Part shown: positions 35,984-44,400 of the stretch, in pieces | Layout of the letters: every line of letters starts with the position of its first letter | How positions within the stretch are numbered: position 1 is the stretch's first letter | Program-made: the position numbers and the translations under genes | Source: Fibrobacterota bacterium | GTDB lineage: Bacteria > Fibrobacterota > Fibrobacteria > UBA11236 | Reading direction: 5' to 3' | DNA length: 64,000 nt | NCBI GenBank assembly: GCA_028287505.1 | Contig: JAQBPN010000120.1 | Coordinates: 1-64,000 of the forward strand | Notes under the pieces: model-generated | The model's input: the letters and a program-made list of their open reading frames with translations, nothing else | The model's database searches: none | Told to the model about the DNA's origin: nothing

Positions 35984-36292
35984 ATGCGTGCTGCGGAATC
36001 GCGGAGCTCCACCCTGCGGGAAATCCTTATCGGAACCCTGACACTTTCCCTATGCTTCGCGGGTCTGTGCGCATATGCCTTGCATCAGCGCAACGGACTC
36101 GACCGCGCAGGCCGGCCCGGTGACGGATCCCGGTTGGCGGTGGGCGCAGGGGAAGCGCCCCTGGAGCGGCTGTCGGACTCGCTCGCATCCGGATACCGAT
36201 TGAAGGTCACATGGGGTCGCGCGCCGGTTACCCCATACGCCATCCAGGTCAGCGGTCCTTCCATCTCTCCAGGGCCGGAATCCCCTTGGTGA
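35984..36292 (+). pseudogene. Degenerate minor-pilin relict
   Basis: The frame reads STLREILIGTLTLSLCFAG, then AYALHQRNGL, and near the end TPYAIQVSG. It lines up with the intact pilin at 37262: FTIVEILIGFFVLSIAFVS, AYTSSQRSGL and VPYTVQITV, with DG..AV and a DS pair also shared in between. The prepilin cleavage site is lost (Ser-Ser in place of Gly-Phe) and the centre is shortened. No ribosome site or promoter is evident. It probably arose by duplication of the pilin gene and decay. The 3' end overlaps the zinc-ribbon gene on the other strand. Confidence 0.6.
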
Positions 36293-36515
36293 AAAACCCG
36301 CCCAGGAAACCGGGGATCCCCATTTCCTTCAGCTTGCCTTTGACCCGCTGCCTCATTCCCTCCACGCTCATGTCGGGCAGGGTGAACGCTCCCTGCTGGT
36401 AGCAATGGCTGCAATACATTTGGTTTTTTGAGCCGTCGGCGTTGGTCCCGCCGCCTCCCGCGTCCCGTTTCAACGGCATTCCGCAGCTCTGGCAATTCTT
36501 ATGGGTCCGTTCCAT
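36249..36515 (-). CDS. Small zinc-ribbon protein (88 aa)
   Basis: The start at 36515 follows AAAGGACGG. CQSCGMPLKR near the N-terminus and YCSHCYQQG about 30 residues later form a two-knuckle zinc ribbon, matching the putative zinc-ribbon family of ~90-aa proteins. A C-terminal helical part contains MRQRVKGKLKEMG. Function unknown; cytosolic. Overlaps the pilin relict in antiparallel orientation. Confidence 0.75.
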   Translation of the reverse strand: MERTHKNCQSCGMPLKRDAGGGGTNADGSKNQMYCSHCYQQGAFTLPDMSVEGMRQRVKGKLKEMGIPGFLGGFFTKGIPALERWKDR

Positions 36516-36614
36516 GGAGCCGTCCTTTCCCAAAGTCCGAAAAATAGCAATCGGAACCGGATTGACCTTTCCGTTCCCTCCCGCCAGCGCATAAAATCAG
36601 GGTGGGTAAACCCT

Positions 36615-37265
36615 ATGGAAAAACTACTGCTGACCGCACTCTGCGTATTGGGGCTATCGGGAATCGGCCATGCCCAGACGGATATCTACACCCCTTACAA
36701 AAACAAGGATCTCTGGACCGCGGACACCCTGTATATCGGAGCCGGGTTCGCCCGGTTGGATTACAAGCCGGTTAAGATCTGGCTGGTGGGAAACGAGGCG
36801 GCCCTGGACGGCGAGTTGTATTACGTCGATCCCACCACGGGCAAGGAATATTTCCTCTTCGGGAACCACGAAGCGCCGGGCAGGGTGGTGAACGTGACGG
36901 ATTTGGTCAACGTACCCTTGGGCGTTACCCTGACTTTCGTCTACAAGGTGGTGGGCCTGGGAGGATGGAGCAAGGGAGAGGACCACATGGGCGAATTGTC
37001 GCAACCCAAGTATACCGGTCCCAACAAAAAGGGCTCCAAGTATTACAGTCCCACTTCCAGCGACGACAACAATAACGAAAGCCGCCGTTTCGGCCATCGC
37101 TGGTCGGTGGCGGGCAGGATCAACAAGGACGTGCTGGAATTCGGATTCGAAGACGACAGCACCCCGACTTCGGACATGGATTTCGACGATATCGTCTACG
37201 GCGTCGACGGCCTGACCCTGGTCAATTTCCAACGCACCGCCAAGGTCCGGAGTTACATCTGGTGA
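36615..37265 (+). CDS. Secreted DUF4114-like protein at the head of the pilin operon
   Basis: Start at 36615 gives a signal peptide ending GIGHAQ. The 216-aa product ends with FGFEDDSTPTSDMDFDD, the acidic, probably calcium-binding signature of DUF4114 domains, found in large extracellular and adhesin proteins. KYTGPNKKGSKYYSPTSSDD is a polar loop. The next gene begins within its stop (GTGA), so it is translated together with three prepilins and may be carried or displayed by the pilus. Confidence 0.65.
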   Translation: MEKLLLTALCVLGLSGIGHAQTDIYTPYKNKDLWTADTLYIGAGFARLDYKPVKIWLVGNEAALDGELYYVDPTTGKEYFLFGNHEAPGRVVNVTDLVNVPLGVTLTFVYKVVGLGGWSKGEDHMGELSQPKYTGPNKKGSKYYSPTSSDDNNNESRRFGHRWSVAGRINKDVLEFGFEDDSTPTSDMDFDDIVYGVDGLTLVNFQRTAKVRSYIW

Positions 37266-37705
37266 AACGCGGACCGATGATGCCCCCATTGAAGCGGTCC
37301 CGCGGACAAAGCGGGTTTACCATCGTGGAAATCCTCATCGGGTTTTTCGTCCTGTCCATCGCCTTTGTCAGCCTGGGGGCCTACACGTCCTCCCAGCGCT
37401 CCGGACTCTACAAGTCCAGCCAGCTTTCCGACGGCACCCAGGCGGCTGTCTCCTCCCTGGAGGAAATGAAACGCCAACTTTGCGATTCGACCAGATTTTC
37501 GCAGATGTACGAGCAGACCAAGCATGGCGCGTTCCCCATCACCATGAACAAGAACGTGAACAACGTTCCCTACACGGTCCAGATAACCGTGACGCAAGGT
37601 CCGCCGCAGGACTACCTGCTCAAGGTGCGGGCCAAGGCGGTCTGGAAGGGCTCGCATTCCGTCGAGTTCGGCGTGTTGGTTCCCGGCGCGGCGGCGGGCA
37701 CATGA
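37262..37705 (+). CDS. Type IV pilin-like minor prepilin (PilV/PilE type)
   Basis: 147 aa from a GTG overlapping the previous stop. A basic leader is followed by the prepilin-peptidase site QSG-FTIVEILIGFFVLSIA, with Glu at +5 of the mature protein, then a hydrophobic helix and a small globular domain. Such pseudopilins prime or cap type IV pili or type II secretion fibres. Second gene in the coupled set. Its relict paralogue lies 1.3 kb upstream. Confidence 0.85.
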   Translation: MKRGPMMPPLKRSRGQSGFTIVEILIGFFVLSIAFVSLGAYTSSQRSGLYKSSQLSDGTQAAVSSLEEMKRQLCDSTRFSQMYEQTKHGAFPITMNKNVNNVPYTVQITVTQGPPQDYLLKVRAKAVWKGSHSVEFGVLVPGAAAGT

Positions 37706-38313
37706 ACGCCGCCGAACCTTTCCGGCAACGGCCCGGCCAATCCGGATTCACGCCCATGGAATTGCTGGTGGCGGGTTTCCTGGGAGTGCTGCTGGTGATA
37801 TGCGGCGGCTACCTGTTCACCTCGCAGGTCAAGGGTTACATGGACATCCGGGACCAGGCGCGTATCCAGGCGGATTTGAAAAAGGCGATGCAGGCCATCA
37901 CCCGCCAGATATCCACCGCCGGCGCCTGCCTGCCGGATCCGCGCCAGGGATTTTCCGCGGGCCATGACAAACTTTCCTTCAACTACGTGGACGTGAAGAA
38001 ACGTTTCTGCTCAGATGAAACGGATGTCCTGTCCATGACCCTGTATTCGAAAGCGGGTTCCTCCTCCGAGGATTACCTGATCCAGGAAATCCGCTGCCCC
38101 GGGAAAGCCACCGAAACCCGCACTCTGGCCAAGGTTCCCGGAGGCGTCGATCTCGTTTTCAACTACGTGGACAAGATGGGCGCGGCCACCATGGACGTGA
38201 GCAAGATCAAAGCCGTGCAAATCGATTTGACCCTGCATACCAAGGAAATGGGGGGACGCCCGGGAAGGACCCGCAAGCAATCCCTGCAGGTGGAGTGTCC
38301 TAACCTGATATGA
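37702..38313 (+). CDS. Type IV pilin-like minor prepilin (PilW type)
   Basis: Start at 37702 overlaps the previous stop (ATGA). The prepilin site is QSG-FTPMELLVAGFLGVLLV, with Glu at +5. The Tyr-rich helix end and the two Cys-containing segments in the globular half (GACLPDP, KKRFCSDETD) are typical of PilW-like minor pilins. 203 aa. It is coupled at both ends. Confidence 0.85.
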   Translation: MNAAEPFRQRPGQSGFTPMELLVAGFLGVLLVICGGYLFTSQVKGYMDIRDQARIQADLKKAMQAITRQISTAGACLPDPRQGFSAGHDKLSFNYVDVKKRFCSDETDVLSMTLYSKAGSSSEDYLIQEIRCPGKATETRTLAKVPGGVDLVFNYVDKMGAATMDVSKIKAVQIDLTLHTKEMGGRPGRTRKQSLQVECPNLI

Positions 38314-38861
38314 AACCCGCAACCCCAAGCAACCGCGAAAGCGGATTCGCGCTGATTGGCGTAATCGGCATCATGGTGGTGCTGGCCATTCTGGGGACCA
38401 TGGTCTACCAGAACGTGAACACGGACATCACCCACTCCGGCAAGGATGTGAACCGGGTGCGGGCGGAGTTCGCCGCGGAAAGCGCCGTGCAATGGGCCTT
38501 GGCGGAGGTGGCCCGCAAACGCCCCGGCAACCAGCCCTTCTCCCTGGCCACCCATACCAAAGAGGGGACGTATCCGATGCCGGTGAGCACGGACGAGGAC
38601 GGCCATTCCCTCAAATTGGATCAGAACGACATCGAGCTTCTGGATGGCGCCCACGGCGGGGTCGACAAACAAGGCTGGATTTACCAGACCATCAAAAACC
38701 GAGAGCTCTCCGTTTCCAATGCCAAGGATGAGACCCTTTCCTTCAAAGTGTGGTACCCGGACGATAGCACCCTGCGGATCCAAGGCCGGGGCGAGGTGGA
38801 CGGGTCAACCGCCGATGTGGACCTGATGAGCCGACTCCGGGATATCGCCATTCCCATGTAA
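38310..38861 (+). CDS. Type IV pilin-like minor prepilin (PilX type)
   Basis: Start overlaps the previous stop (ATGA). 183 aa with the PilX-type N-terminus ESG-FALIGVIGIMVVLAILG, which lacks the usual Glu at +5. A long amphipathic helix (EFAAESAVQWALAEVARK) follows. PilX/GspK-like subunits without Glu5 sit at the fibre tip. Last gene of the operon. Confidence 0.8.
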   Translation: MKPATPSNRESGFALIGVIGIMVVLAILGTMVYQNVNTDITHSGKDVNRVRAEFAAESAVQWALAEVARKRPGNQPFSLATHTKEGTYPMPVSTDEDGHSLKLDQNDIELLDGAHGGVDKQGWIYQTIKNRELSVSNAKDETLSFKVWYPDDSTLRIQGRGEVDGSTADVDLMSRLRDIAIPM

Positions 38862-39179
38862 CCTGTGCCCCGATAGCCGACCCGTTGGGCCGCCCCCCCG
38901 TAATTTCATAGTTTACCAAATGTGACAAATCGGGAGAATTCCTCCCGATTGACCCGTTACCGGGCAGGAAGTAGATTTCGAATGTACAGACAGGGATCAG
39001 CATTATCCCCCTTACCTTGATAATCGGGGTACAGCGGGCCAGCGTTGGTTTCCCTCTTCTCTAAGTTTGCGGGACACATCCAGACGACTGGACTGCTTCG
39101 GTTTCGGCCGGGGACCTCGCAAATGGCATTGGCATCCCGCCTGTCAGGGGGAGCTTTCACGATAAAACCTGGGGATCCC
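38862..39179. other. 318-bp intergenic region
   Basis: I see no gene here. It holds a perfect 9-bp hairpin, AATCGGGAG (38928-38936)/CTCCCGATT (38942-38950), without a T-tract. It may end the pilin operon weakly or act in the leader of the next gene. AT content rises around 38900-38940. GGGGAT at 39173-39178 is the ribosome site of the gene at 39180. Confidence 0.5.
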
Positions 39180-40508
39180 ATGGATAAGTCCCTCCATGTA
39201 TTTGTGTGCAGCACCTATCGCGACCTCGTCAGCGAACGGAATGCGGTATTGGACGGCCTGGAAGGCTTGGGAGATCAGTTTCCCGATCTGAGCTTCTACT
39301 GCCCGCGATCGATCCAACCCCTGGATTCCGCCAAGGAAGAGATCCGCCGCAGCGACGTGCTGGTGATGATCGTGGGGAACATGCAAGGCGTCATCGCCCC
39401 GGGCATGGACATTGCCCATGGAGAGGCGGAATACAACGAAGGCGCCGCCCAGGGGAAACCCGTCCTCGTCTATCTGCGCGATCCGGATGCCGGCCTCTAC
39501 CCCGCCCATTTCGAGCGGGACCCCGCCCGGGTGATCCAGTTGAAGGCCTTCCGCGAAAAGCTGGAGAACCATCACGGCGCCAAGGTCTTCGACGACATCT
39601 ACTCCCTGGTCAGCCTCGTCACCCAGGATCTTTTCCGCCTGGCGCAGGAAACCGGATTGCAGACCAAATCCGGGCCCAAGACCACCAAGTTCAAGGCGCG
39701 GTCCTGGGAAACACGCAGGATACCCACGATGAACGGAGTCCAACCGGTGCAACTGCTTCCGGAGGATATGCAGACCCGGACCATTCCCATGCTGCAAAAG
39801 GCCCTGTCCACTCCTTTCCGCCGGCGCCGTCCCGTCCACCTGCCGGTCGGCAAAAGCCTGACCATCGGAGTGGTGACGGTGGCCCTGGTCGGTTTCGCCT
39901 TGGCCAAGATGAAAGTCCTGCCGTTCCTGAAAATCACCCATCAGGCGATGGGCGACTCCCGCCCGAATCCCGCCGCGGCCGCGGCAGCCGCCGGCCAACA
40001 GGATTCGGATGCTCCCGGCGCCGCCCCGAGTCCCGCGGAAACCCGCGCCATTCCCGCGGCGCCCAAAGCCAGCGGCTCCGTGGCCGTGACGGATGATGAG
40101 GATCCGACCAAGGTGTTCCTCCGCAAAGCCATGGACGGCTCCCCGGAGGATCAATTCCAGGTGGGCCAGATGTATGAACAAGGGAAGGACGTGCCCAGGA
40201 ACGACTCGCTGGCCTTCAAGTGGTACAAGAAGGCCGCCGAGAAGGGCCTCTCCGAATCCCAATACAAGGTAGCGCTCATGTACCGTACCGGCAAAGGTAC
40301 TACCAAGAGCTCTTATCAGGCGGCCCACTGGTTCCAGGCCGCGGCCGAGCAGGGAAATGCCAAGGCCCAGGTCAAGCTGGGGCAGATGTACCGCAACGGA
40401 AAGGGCGTGGAGCGCAACGAGACCACCGCCTTCAAATGGTTCCTCAAGGCCGCGGATCAAAAGGATCCGGACGCCGAGAAGATCATCGCCGAGCTCAAGG
40501 AAAATTGA
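39180..40508 (+). CDS. DUF4062 domain - membrane helix - Sel1 repeat protein
   Basis: The start at 39180 begins the DUF4062 domain directly (HVFVCSTYRDLVSERNAVL, then SDVLVMIVGNMQG and ~150 residues of alpha/beta fold). DUF4062 is a TIR/SLOG-like module often found at the N-terminus of NTPases in signalling and conflict proteins. Here it is followed by a linker, one membrane helix (about 224-242), an Ala-rich spacer, and three Sel1-like repeats (for example VGQMYEQGKDVPRN, VALMYRTGKG, LGQMYRNGKGVERN). The cytosolic DUF4062 would signal, while the Sel1 part binds a partner across the membrane. No partner is evident next door. Confidence 0.75.
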   Translation: MDKSLHVFVCSTYRDLVSERNAVLDGLEGLGDQFPDLSFYCPRSIQPLDSAKEEIRRSDVLVMIVGNMQGVIAPGMDIAHGEAEYNEGAAQGKPVLVYLRDPDAGLYPAHFERDPARVIQLKAFREKLENHHGAKVFDDIYSLVSLVTQDLFRLAQETGLQTKSGPKTTKFKARSWETRRIPTMNGVQPVQLLPEDMQTRTIPMLQKALSTPFRRRRPVHLPVGKSLTIGVVTVALVGFALAKMKVLPFLKITHQAMGDSRPNPAAAAAAAGQQDSDAPGAAPSPAETRAIPAAPKASGSVAVTDDEDPTKVFLRKAMDGSPEDQFQVGQMYEQGKDVPRNDSLAFKWYKKAAEKGLSESQYKVALMYRTGKGTTKSSYQAAHWFQAAAEQGNAKAQVKLGQMYRNGKGVERNETTAFKWFLKAADQKDPDAEKIIAELKEN

Positions 40509-40514
40509 GGCGCC

Positions 40515-40570
40515 GGCCGCCCGGGCGGCCCCGCGTCCCGCACGGGCGGACCGTAAGGAAATCTTTACGG
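40515..40570. repeat. Two inverted repeats after the DUF4062 gene
   Basis: A perfect 16-bp palindrome, GGCCGCCCGGGCGGCC (40515-40530), is followed by CCGTAA (40551-40556) with TTACGG (40565-40570). No T-tract follows either hairpin. They could end transcription inefficiently or protect the mRNA 3' end. Confidence 0.5.
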
Positions 40571-40666
40571 ATGCTCCGCTTCCCTTCGCCCCTGCCATAA
40601 ACCGATTTGCCAAATCGCCCGTCCGATTAGCTTGTGCCGGAGCCATCCGGAAATCTTTTTAATTCC

Positions 40667-41458
40667 ATGAACACGCATATACGCTCCGCCGCGTCCGCTC
40701 TCGGATGGTGCCTGGCGGGAATGCTCACTGCCTGCAGCATGCACATGCCCATCCCGGATGAACTGGCCTCCAAGGCCGAGGAAATGCCGGTAAAGCGGAA
40801 AAACTCGATGCTTACGGACCGGGTCAAATGGGTGCATTTCGGCCCCTACAGCGTGGAGGATATCCACGCGAAAGGAAAACCCACGGACCGGAGCGGAAAG
40901 TTCGGCCATTCCAAACAAGCTTCCGAGGCCCGCTATTATTTCAGCGTGGTCTCCGGAGAGAAAGCGCCTTGGACCTGCGATTGCCGCAACCATGCGGAAC
41001 GGGAGGATTATTTTCCGCTCCTGGGACGGGCCCGCGAAGTGGGCTACCGGGTGACCCTGGAATGCAGCCTGATTCCGCCCGGCGGCGGCGCGCCCTGGAA
41101 CATGAGCCTGGTGGAGGAGGATTCCTCCGGAGGCAATCTCCGCGGCAACCTGAGCGACGGAGAGCGCCTGATAGAGGTGGCCGGAACCCATGAGTATCGC
41201 GGCCGCAAAGCCAAAAGCCTCAAGCATACCGGATTCCAATTCCTGGACGGGACGGGAACCCTGGGCGCGGTCGAGCTTTTGGGCAAACAAAAGGTTCTCA
41301 TCGACGAGAATATCCCCGCTGACGTCCGCCCCATCCTGGCCACCGTTTCCGCGGCTCTTCTGCTCTACCAGGATTTGAATCAGCGGATGAAAGAGGAAAT
41401 GCAGAACAAGTCCGCGTACGGCATCGAAGTGGCCGCCGTCGAGCAGCCCCGCAAGTAG
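40667..41458 (+). CDS. Hypothetical lipoprotein (263 aa)
   Basis: Start at 40667 gives a signal with lipobox LTAC. The mature protein includes DRVKWVHFGPYSVEDIHAKG, a CDC pair, and a beta-rich centre with NMSLVEEDSSGGNLRGNL, then a C-terminal helix. No known domain recognised. It stands alone on the plus strand between the DUF4062 and TPR genes. A GCTCCCG/CGGGAGC hairpin (41511-41527) lies downstream. Confidence 0.55.
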   Translation: MNTHIRSAASALGWCLAGMLTACSMHMPIPDELASKAEEMPVKRKNSMLTDRVKWVHFGPYSVEDIHAKGKPTDRSGKFGHSKQASEARYYFSVVSGEKAPWTCDCRNHAEREDYFPLLGRAREVGYRVTLECSLIPPGGGAPWNMSLVEEDSSGGNLRGNLSDGERLIEVAGTHEYRGRKAKSLKHTGFQFLDGTGTLGAVELLGKQKVLIDENIPADVRPILATVSAALLLYQDLNQRMKEEMQNKSAYGIEVAAVEQPRK

Positions 41459-41673
41459 GCCGGTCCCCCGTTCCAAAGGGATTTTGAAGGAGTAGAGCCC
41501 TCCCCATTGCGCTCCCGATTCGGGAGCGGGCCTCCCCGATTCCTCCGGACTTTCCCCCTGCCCCACCCGGGGTTCCGGCTTACCTTTAGCCCAGAACCGG
41601 GCCGGCCCCAAAGCCGATCGACGCCGTTCGTATCGCCTCGCGGATTCTTCCCAGAGGCAAAGGGGTTTGCCGC

Positions 41674-44400
41674 ATGCGTTTTGTTTCCCTGTCCATTCCG
41701 CTTTTCCTGATCGCCGTCTTCGCGGGCCGGTCCGCGGGCGAATCCCTGCACGGCCGCTTGGTCGACTGCGCCTCCCTGGAAGCTTCCACGTCCGGCAAAG
41801 GTCTCGCGGGCGTGCGCCTCACCCTCTTCGATGCGGCCGGAAAAAAGGTCGGCGTCAAAACCACCTCCAAACAAGGCGCCTACCGATTCCCGAAACTGGC
41901 CCCCGGCACCTACACCCTGGTCCTCAACCGCAAGGAATACCTTCCCGCTTCCCTGGTGCGCGTCGTGACCGTCGCGCCCGAAGATACCCTCTCCCGGGAT
42001 TTCACCATGGACCGGATCCCCATGCAGGGCGGAATGGCCATGCGAACGACCGCGGGCGCGCGGGCTCCGGGCAAGAAGAAAACCGTCGCACCGGTCTATT
42101 ATTATCCCCGCCTGGCGGAAGGCATGCTGGCGGCCATGCGCATGCCGGCATTCCACCGCGAGAGCGCCGAGAACCGCATCAGCCTGAGCCGGTTCTTCGA
42201 CGCCGAGGACACCACCGAAGCCTATCGCGCCTTGTGGACTTCCATGCTCTGGGCCGAAGTCGAATCCCAGCAACGGCCCATCGAGGCGAATGTCTATCTT
42301 GCCCATGCCCTGGACTCGGCGCTGCAAGCGGCGAACCTGCCCGTGCCGGCGGCCCTGAAACCCTATCTCAAGGTCTCGCCGGATTCCCTGGAATCCCTGA
42401 CCGCGGCGGTGCGGGCCATGATGCTGGCGCCTTCCAAGAAAATCCTCCCCGAGACCCTGACCAAAAAGCTGGTGCCCCGGAACATGGTGGCGCAAATCAT
42501 AGAAGCGCAGCTCGCCTCCAATTCCGCGCCCAAGCCCAAGCGCAAAGCGTTCCTGGTCCGGGTCAAGGGCCTGATCGGCCCCGAGTCCGCCCAAAGGCTG
42601 GCCCTGTCGATCGATCCTCCCAAGAAGAAAAAACAACCTGCGGCCGCTAAAAAACCCGCCCCCCAGGAACCGCCGCAAGCGGACGTGGACGGCATCTGGA
42701 AAGTAGTGCTGGAAATGGCCGGCGCCAAGCGCTCCAATCCCGTGGCGCTCTTCCATGTGGCCATGCGCCGCCTGGAGCAGGGACAGGCGCGGGACGCCCT
42801 GGCGGACCTGGAAAGAATGGGAAGCCTCAGGCCCGATTATCCCCAGGCCGTGAACGCCATGGCGCAATGCAAGCTTTCCCTGGCGGATACTTCCGGCGCC
42901 GAGCGCCTCTACGATTCGCTTTCGAAAATGGATTCCCCGGAATGGCAGGCCCGCGGATTCCAGGGATTCGCCAAAATCCAATGGCGGGCCGGACGCGCGG
43001 AAAAGGCGGAGAGCGCCCTGTACCGCGCGATGGGCCTGGACTCCAAATCCCCCGCGGCGCGCGAGGCATTGCTCCTGCTCGCGGAAGTTTCCCTGTCGCG
43101 GGAAACCTGGAATTCGGTGGAAGGTTTGCTGGATTCCCTGGTCAAGACGCGTCCCCGCGAGGCCGACGGACATTATTGGCTGGGCCGCATGGCCCTCAAG
43201 CGCCAGCAGGACGGCGTGGCCCTGGAACATTTCCAGAAGGCTTCCGCGCTTGCGCCCCAGCGCGTTGAATTCGCCGCCGCCGTGGCCGCGGCCTATTTCG
43301 CCCGCGAGGAATGCGACGCCGCCCTCAAGACCCTGAAGCCTTTGCGCGCCAAACTGTCCGGAGAGGGATTGTCCATTTACGGGCAGTGCCTGCTGCGCCA
43401 GGGGAAGGCCAAGGAGGCCGTGCAGGAGTTCGAACGCCTTCAGACCGCCCACCCTTCTCCTGAGAACCTGGTGCAATTGGCCCGGGCGCTTTCCGGTTCC
43501 GGCGAGGCCAAGCGCGCGGTCGCCATCATCCAGGCTTCCCCGTATTCGGCGGATTTCGAGGTGCGCAAGGCCCTGGCGGCTGCGCAGATAGAGCAAGGTT
43601 CGGCGGAACTGGCCAAACAGTTGCTGGAACCGCTGGAAGCCGGCAAGGAAAACGACGCGGAAGTGCATTTCCTTTTGGGCTGCGCCGCCTTCGCGCTCCG
43701 GGAATATTCCGACGCGTCCAAGCAGTTTACCTCCGCGTTACAGTACCAGGAAGATTACCCCGAGGCCAAATACCGGCAGGGCCTGTGCCTGCTCAAACAG
43801 GGCCGCAGCGGGGAGGCGCACCATTACTTCCTGGAGCTGATGGATTCGGACAAGCCCTCCTGGAAAGCCAAGGGATTGCTGGGCCAGGGCCAGGCATTCG
43901 CCAAGGAGGAAAAGCCGGAAGCGGCCGCGGAAAACCTCAGGAAATCCTTCCTGGCATCGGCCTCCGCAGAAGCGGCGGCGCATCTGGCGCTGGTCCTCCT
44001 GCTCATGAAGCAGACGGATGAGGCTTCGACCTGGGCCGCCAAAGCGCGCAAGCTCGATGCCGACGAACCCCTGGGACTGATGGCGGCGGTGGACGTTCTG
44101 CTGGCCAGACACCAGGAAGACGAGGCCGTGGCCTTGGCCCAGAGCGGATTGGATCGCCATCCGGAAGGGTGCGATTTCCTGGTCGTGGCCGCCAAGGCCC
44201 AGCTGCGCGCGGGCCATGACGAGCAGGCGAAGAACCTGAGCGAGCAGGCCCGGGGCCGCTGTCCGGAGGAATCGGCGCCCTATTTTTTCCTGGGGACGCT
44301 TTCGGCGCGATCCGGAACGAAGGCGGAAGCCCGCAGGAATTTCAGCGAGTATATGAGAACCGGCGGGGACGCGAAGCGGGTGCCGGACGGCTATCGCTGA
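41674..44400 (+). CDS. Large secreted TPR protein with N-terminal carboxypeptidase-regulatory-like domain
   Basis: 908 aa with a signal peptide (LSIPLFLIAVFAGRSAG) and AAAGGGG upstream. Residues ~25-115 form a CarboxypepD_reg-like sandwich (KTTSKQGAYRFPKLAPGTYT). After a Lys/Pro-rich region, residues ~370-890 are a long array of TPR units (for example HYWLGRMALKRQQDGVALEH, HFLLGCAAFALREYSDASKQ). It is likely a periplasmic or outer-membrane scaffold. Its last 10 bp overlap the convergent lactonase-fold gene. Confidence 0.75.
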   Translation: MRFVSLSIPLFLIAVFAGRSAGESLHGRLVDCASLEASTSGKGLAGVRLTLFDAAGKKVGVKTTSKQGAYRFPKLAPGTYTLVLNRKEYLPASLVRVVTVAPEDTLSRDFTMDRIPMQGGMAMRTTAGARAPGKKKTVAPVYYYPRLAEGMLAAMRMPAFHRESAENRISLSRFFDAEDTTEAYRALWTSMLWAEVESQQRPIEANVYLAHALDSALQAANLPVPAALKPYLKVSPDSLESLTAAVRAMMLAPSKKILPETLTKKLVPRNMVAQIIEAQLASNSAPKPKRKAFLVRVKGLIGPESAQRLALSIDPPKKKKQPAAAKKPAPQEPPQADVDGIWKVVLEMAGAKRSNPVALFHVAMRRLEQGQARDALADLERMGSLRPDYPQAVNAMAQCKLSLADTSGAERLYDSLSKMDSPEWQARGFQGFAKIQWRAGRAEKAESALYRAMGLDSKSPAAREALLLLAEVSLSRETWNSVEGLLDSLVKTRPREADGHYWLGRMALKRQQDGVALEHFQKASALAPQRVEFAAAVAAAYFAREECDAALKTLKPLRAKLSGEGLSIYGQCLLRQGKAKEAVQEFERLQTAHPSPENLVQLARALSGSGEAKRAVAIIQASPYSADFEVRKALAAAQIEQGSAELAKQLLEPLEAGKENDAEVHFLLGCAAFALREYSDASKQFTSALQYQEDYPEAKYRQGLCLLKQGRSGEAHHYFLELMDSDKPSWKAKGLLGQGQAFAKEEKPEAAAENLRKSFLASASAEAAAHLALVLLLMKQTDEASTWAAKARKLDADEPLGLMAAVDVLLARHQEDEAVALAQSGLDRHPEGCDFLVVAAKAQLRAGHDEQAKNLSEQARGRCPEESAPYFFLGTLSARSGTKAEARRNFSEYMRTGGDAKRVPDGYR

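Noticed and set aside
38928-38950. Hairpin considered as the terminator of the pilin operon
   Set aside because: No T-tract on either side; reported only as a structure in the intergenic region.
39045-39179. 45-residue N-terminal extension of the DUF4062 protein
   Set aside because: DUF4062 begins right at the ATG at 39180, which has a ribosome site; the upstream frame has no family similarity.
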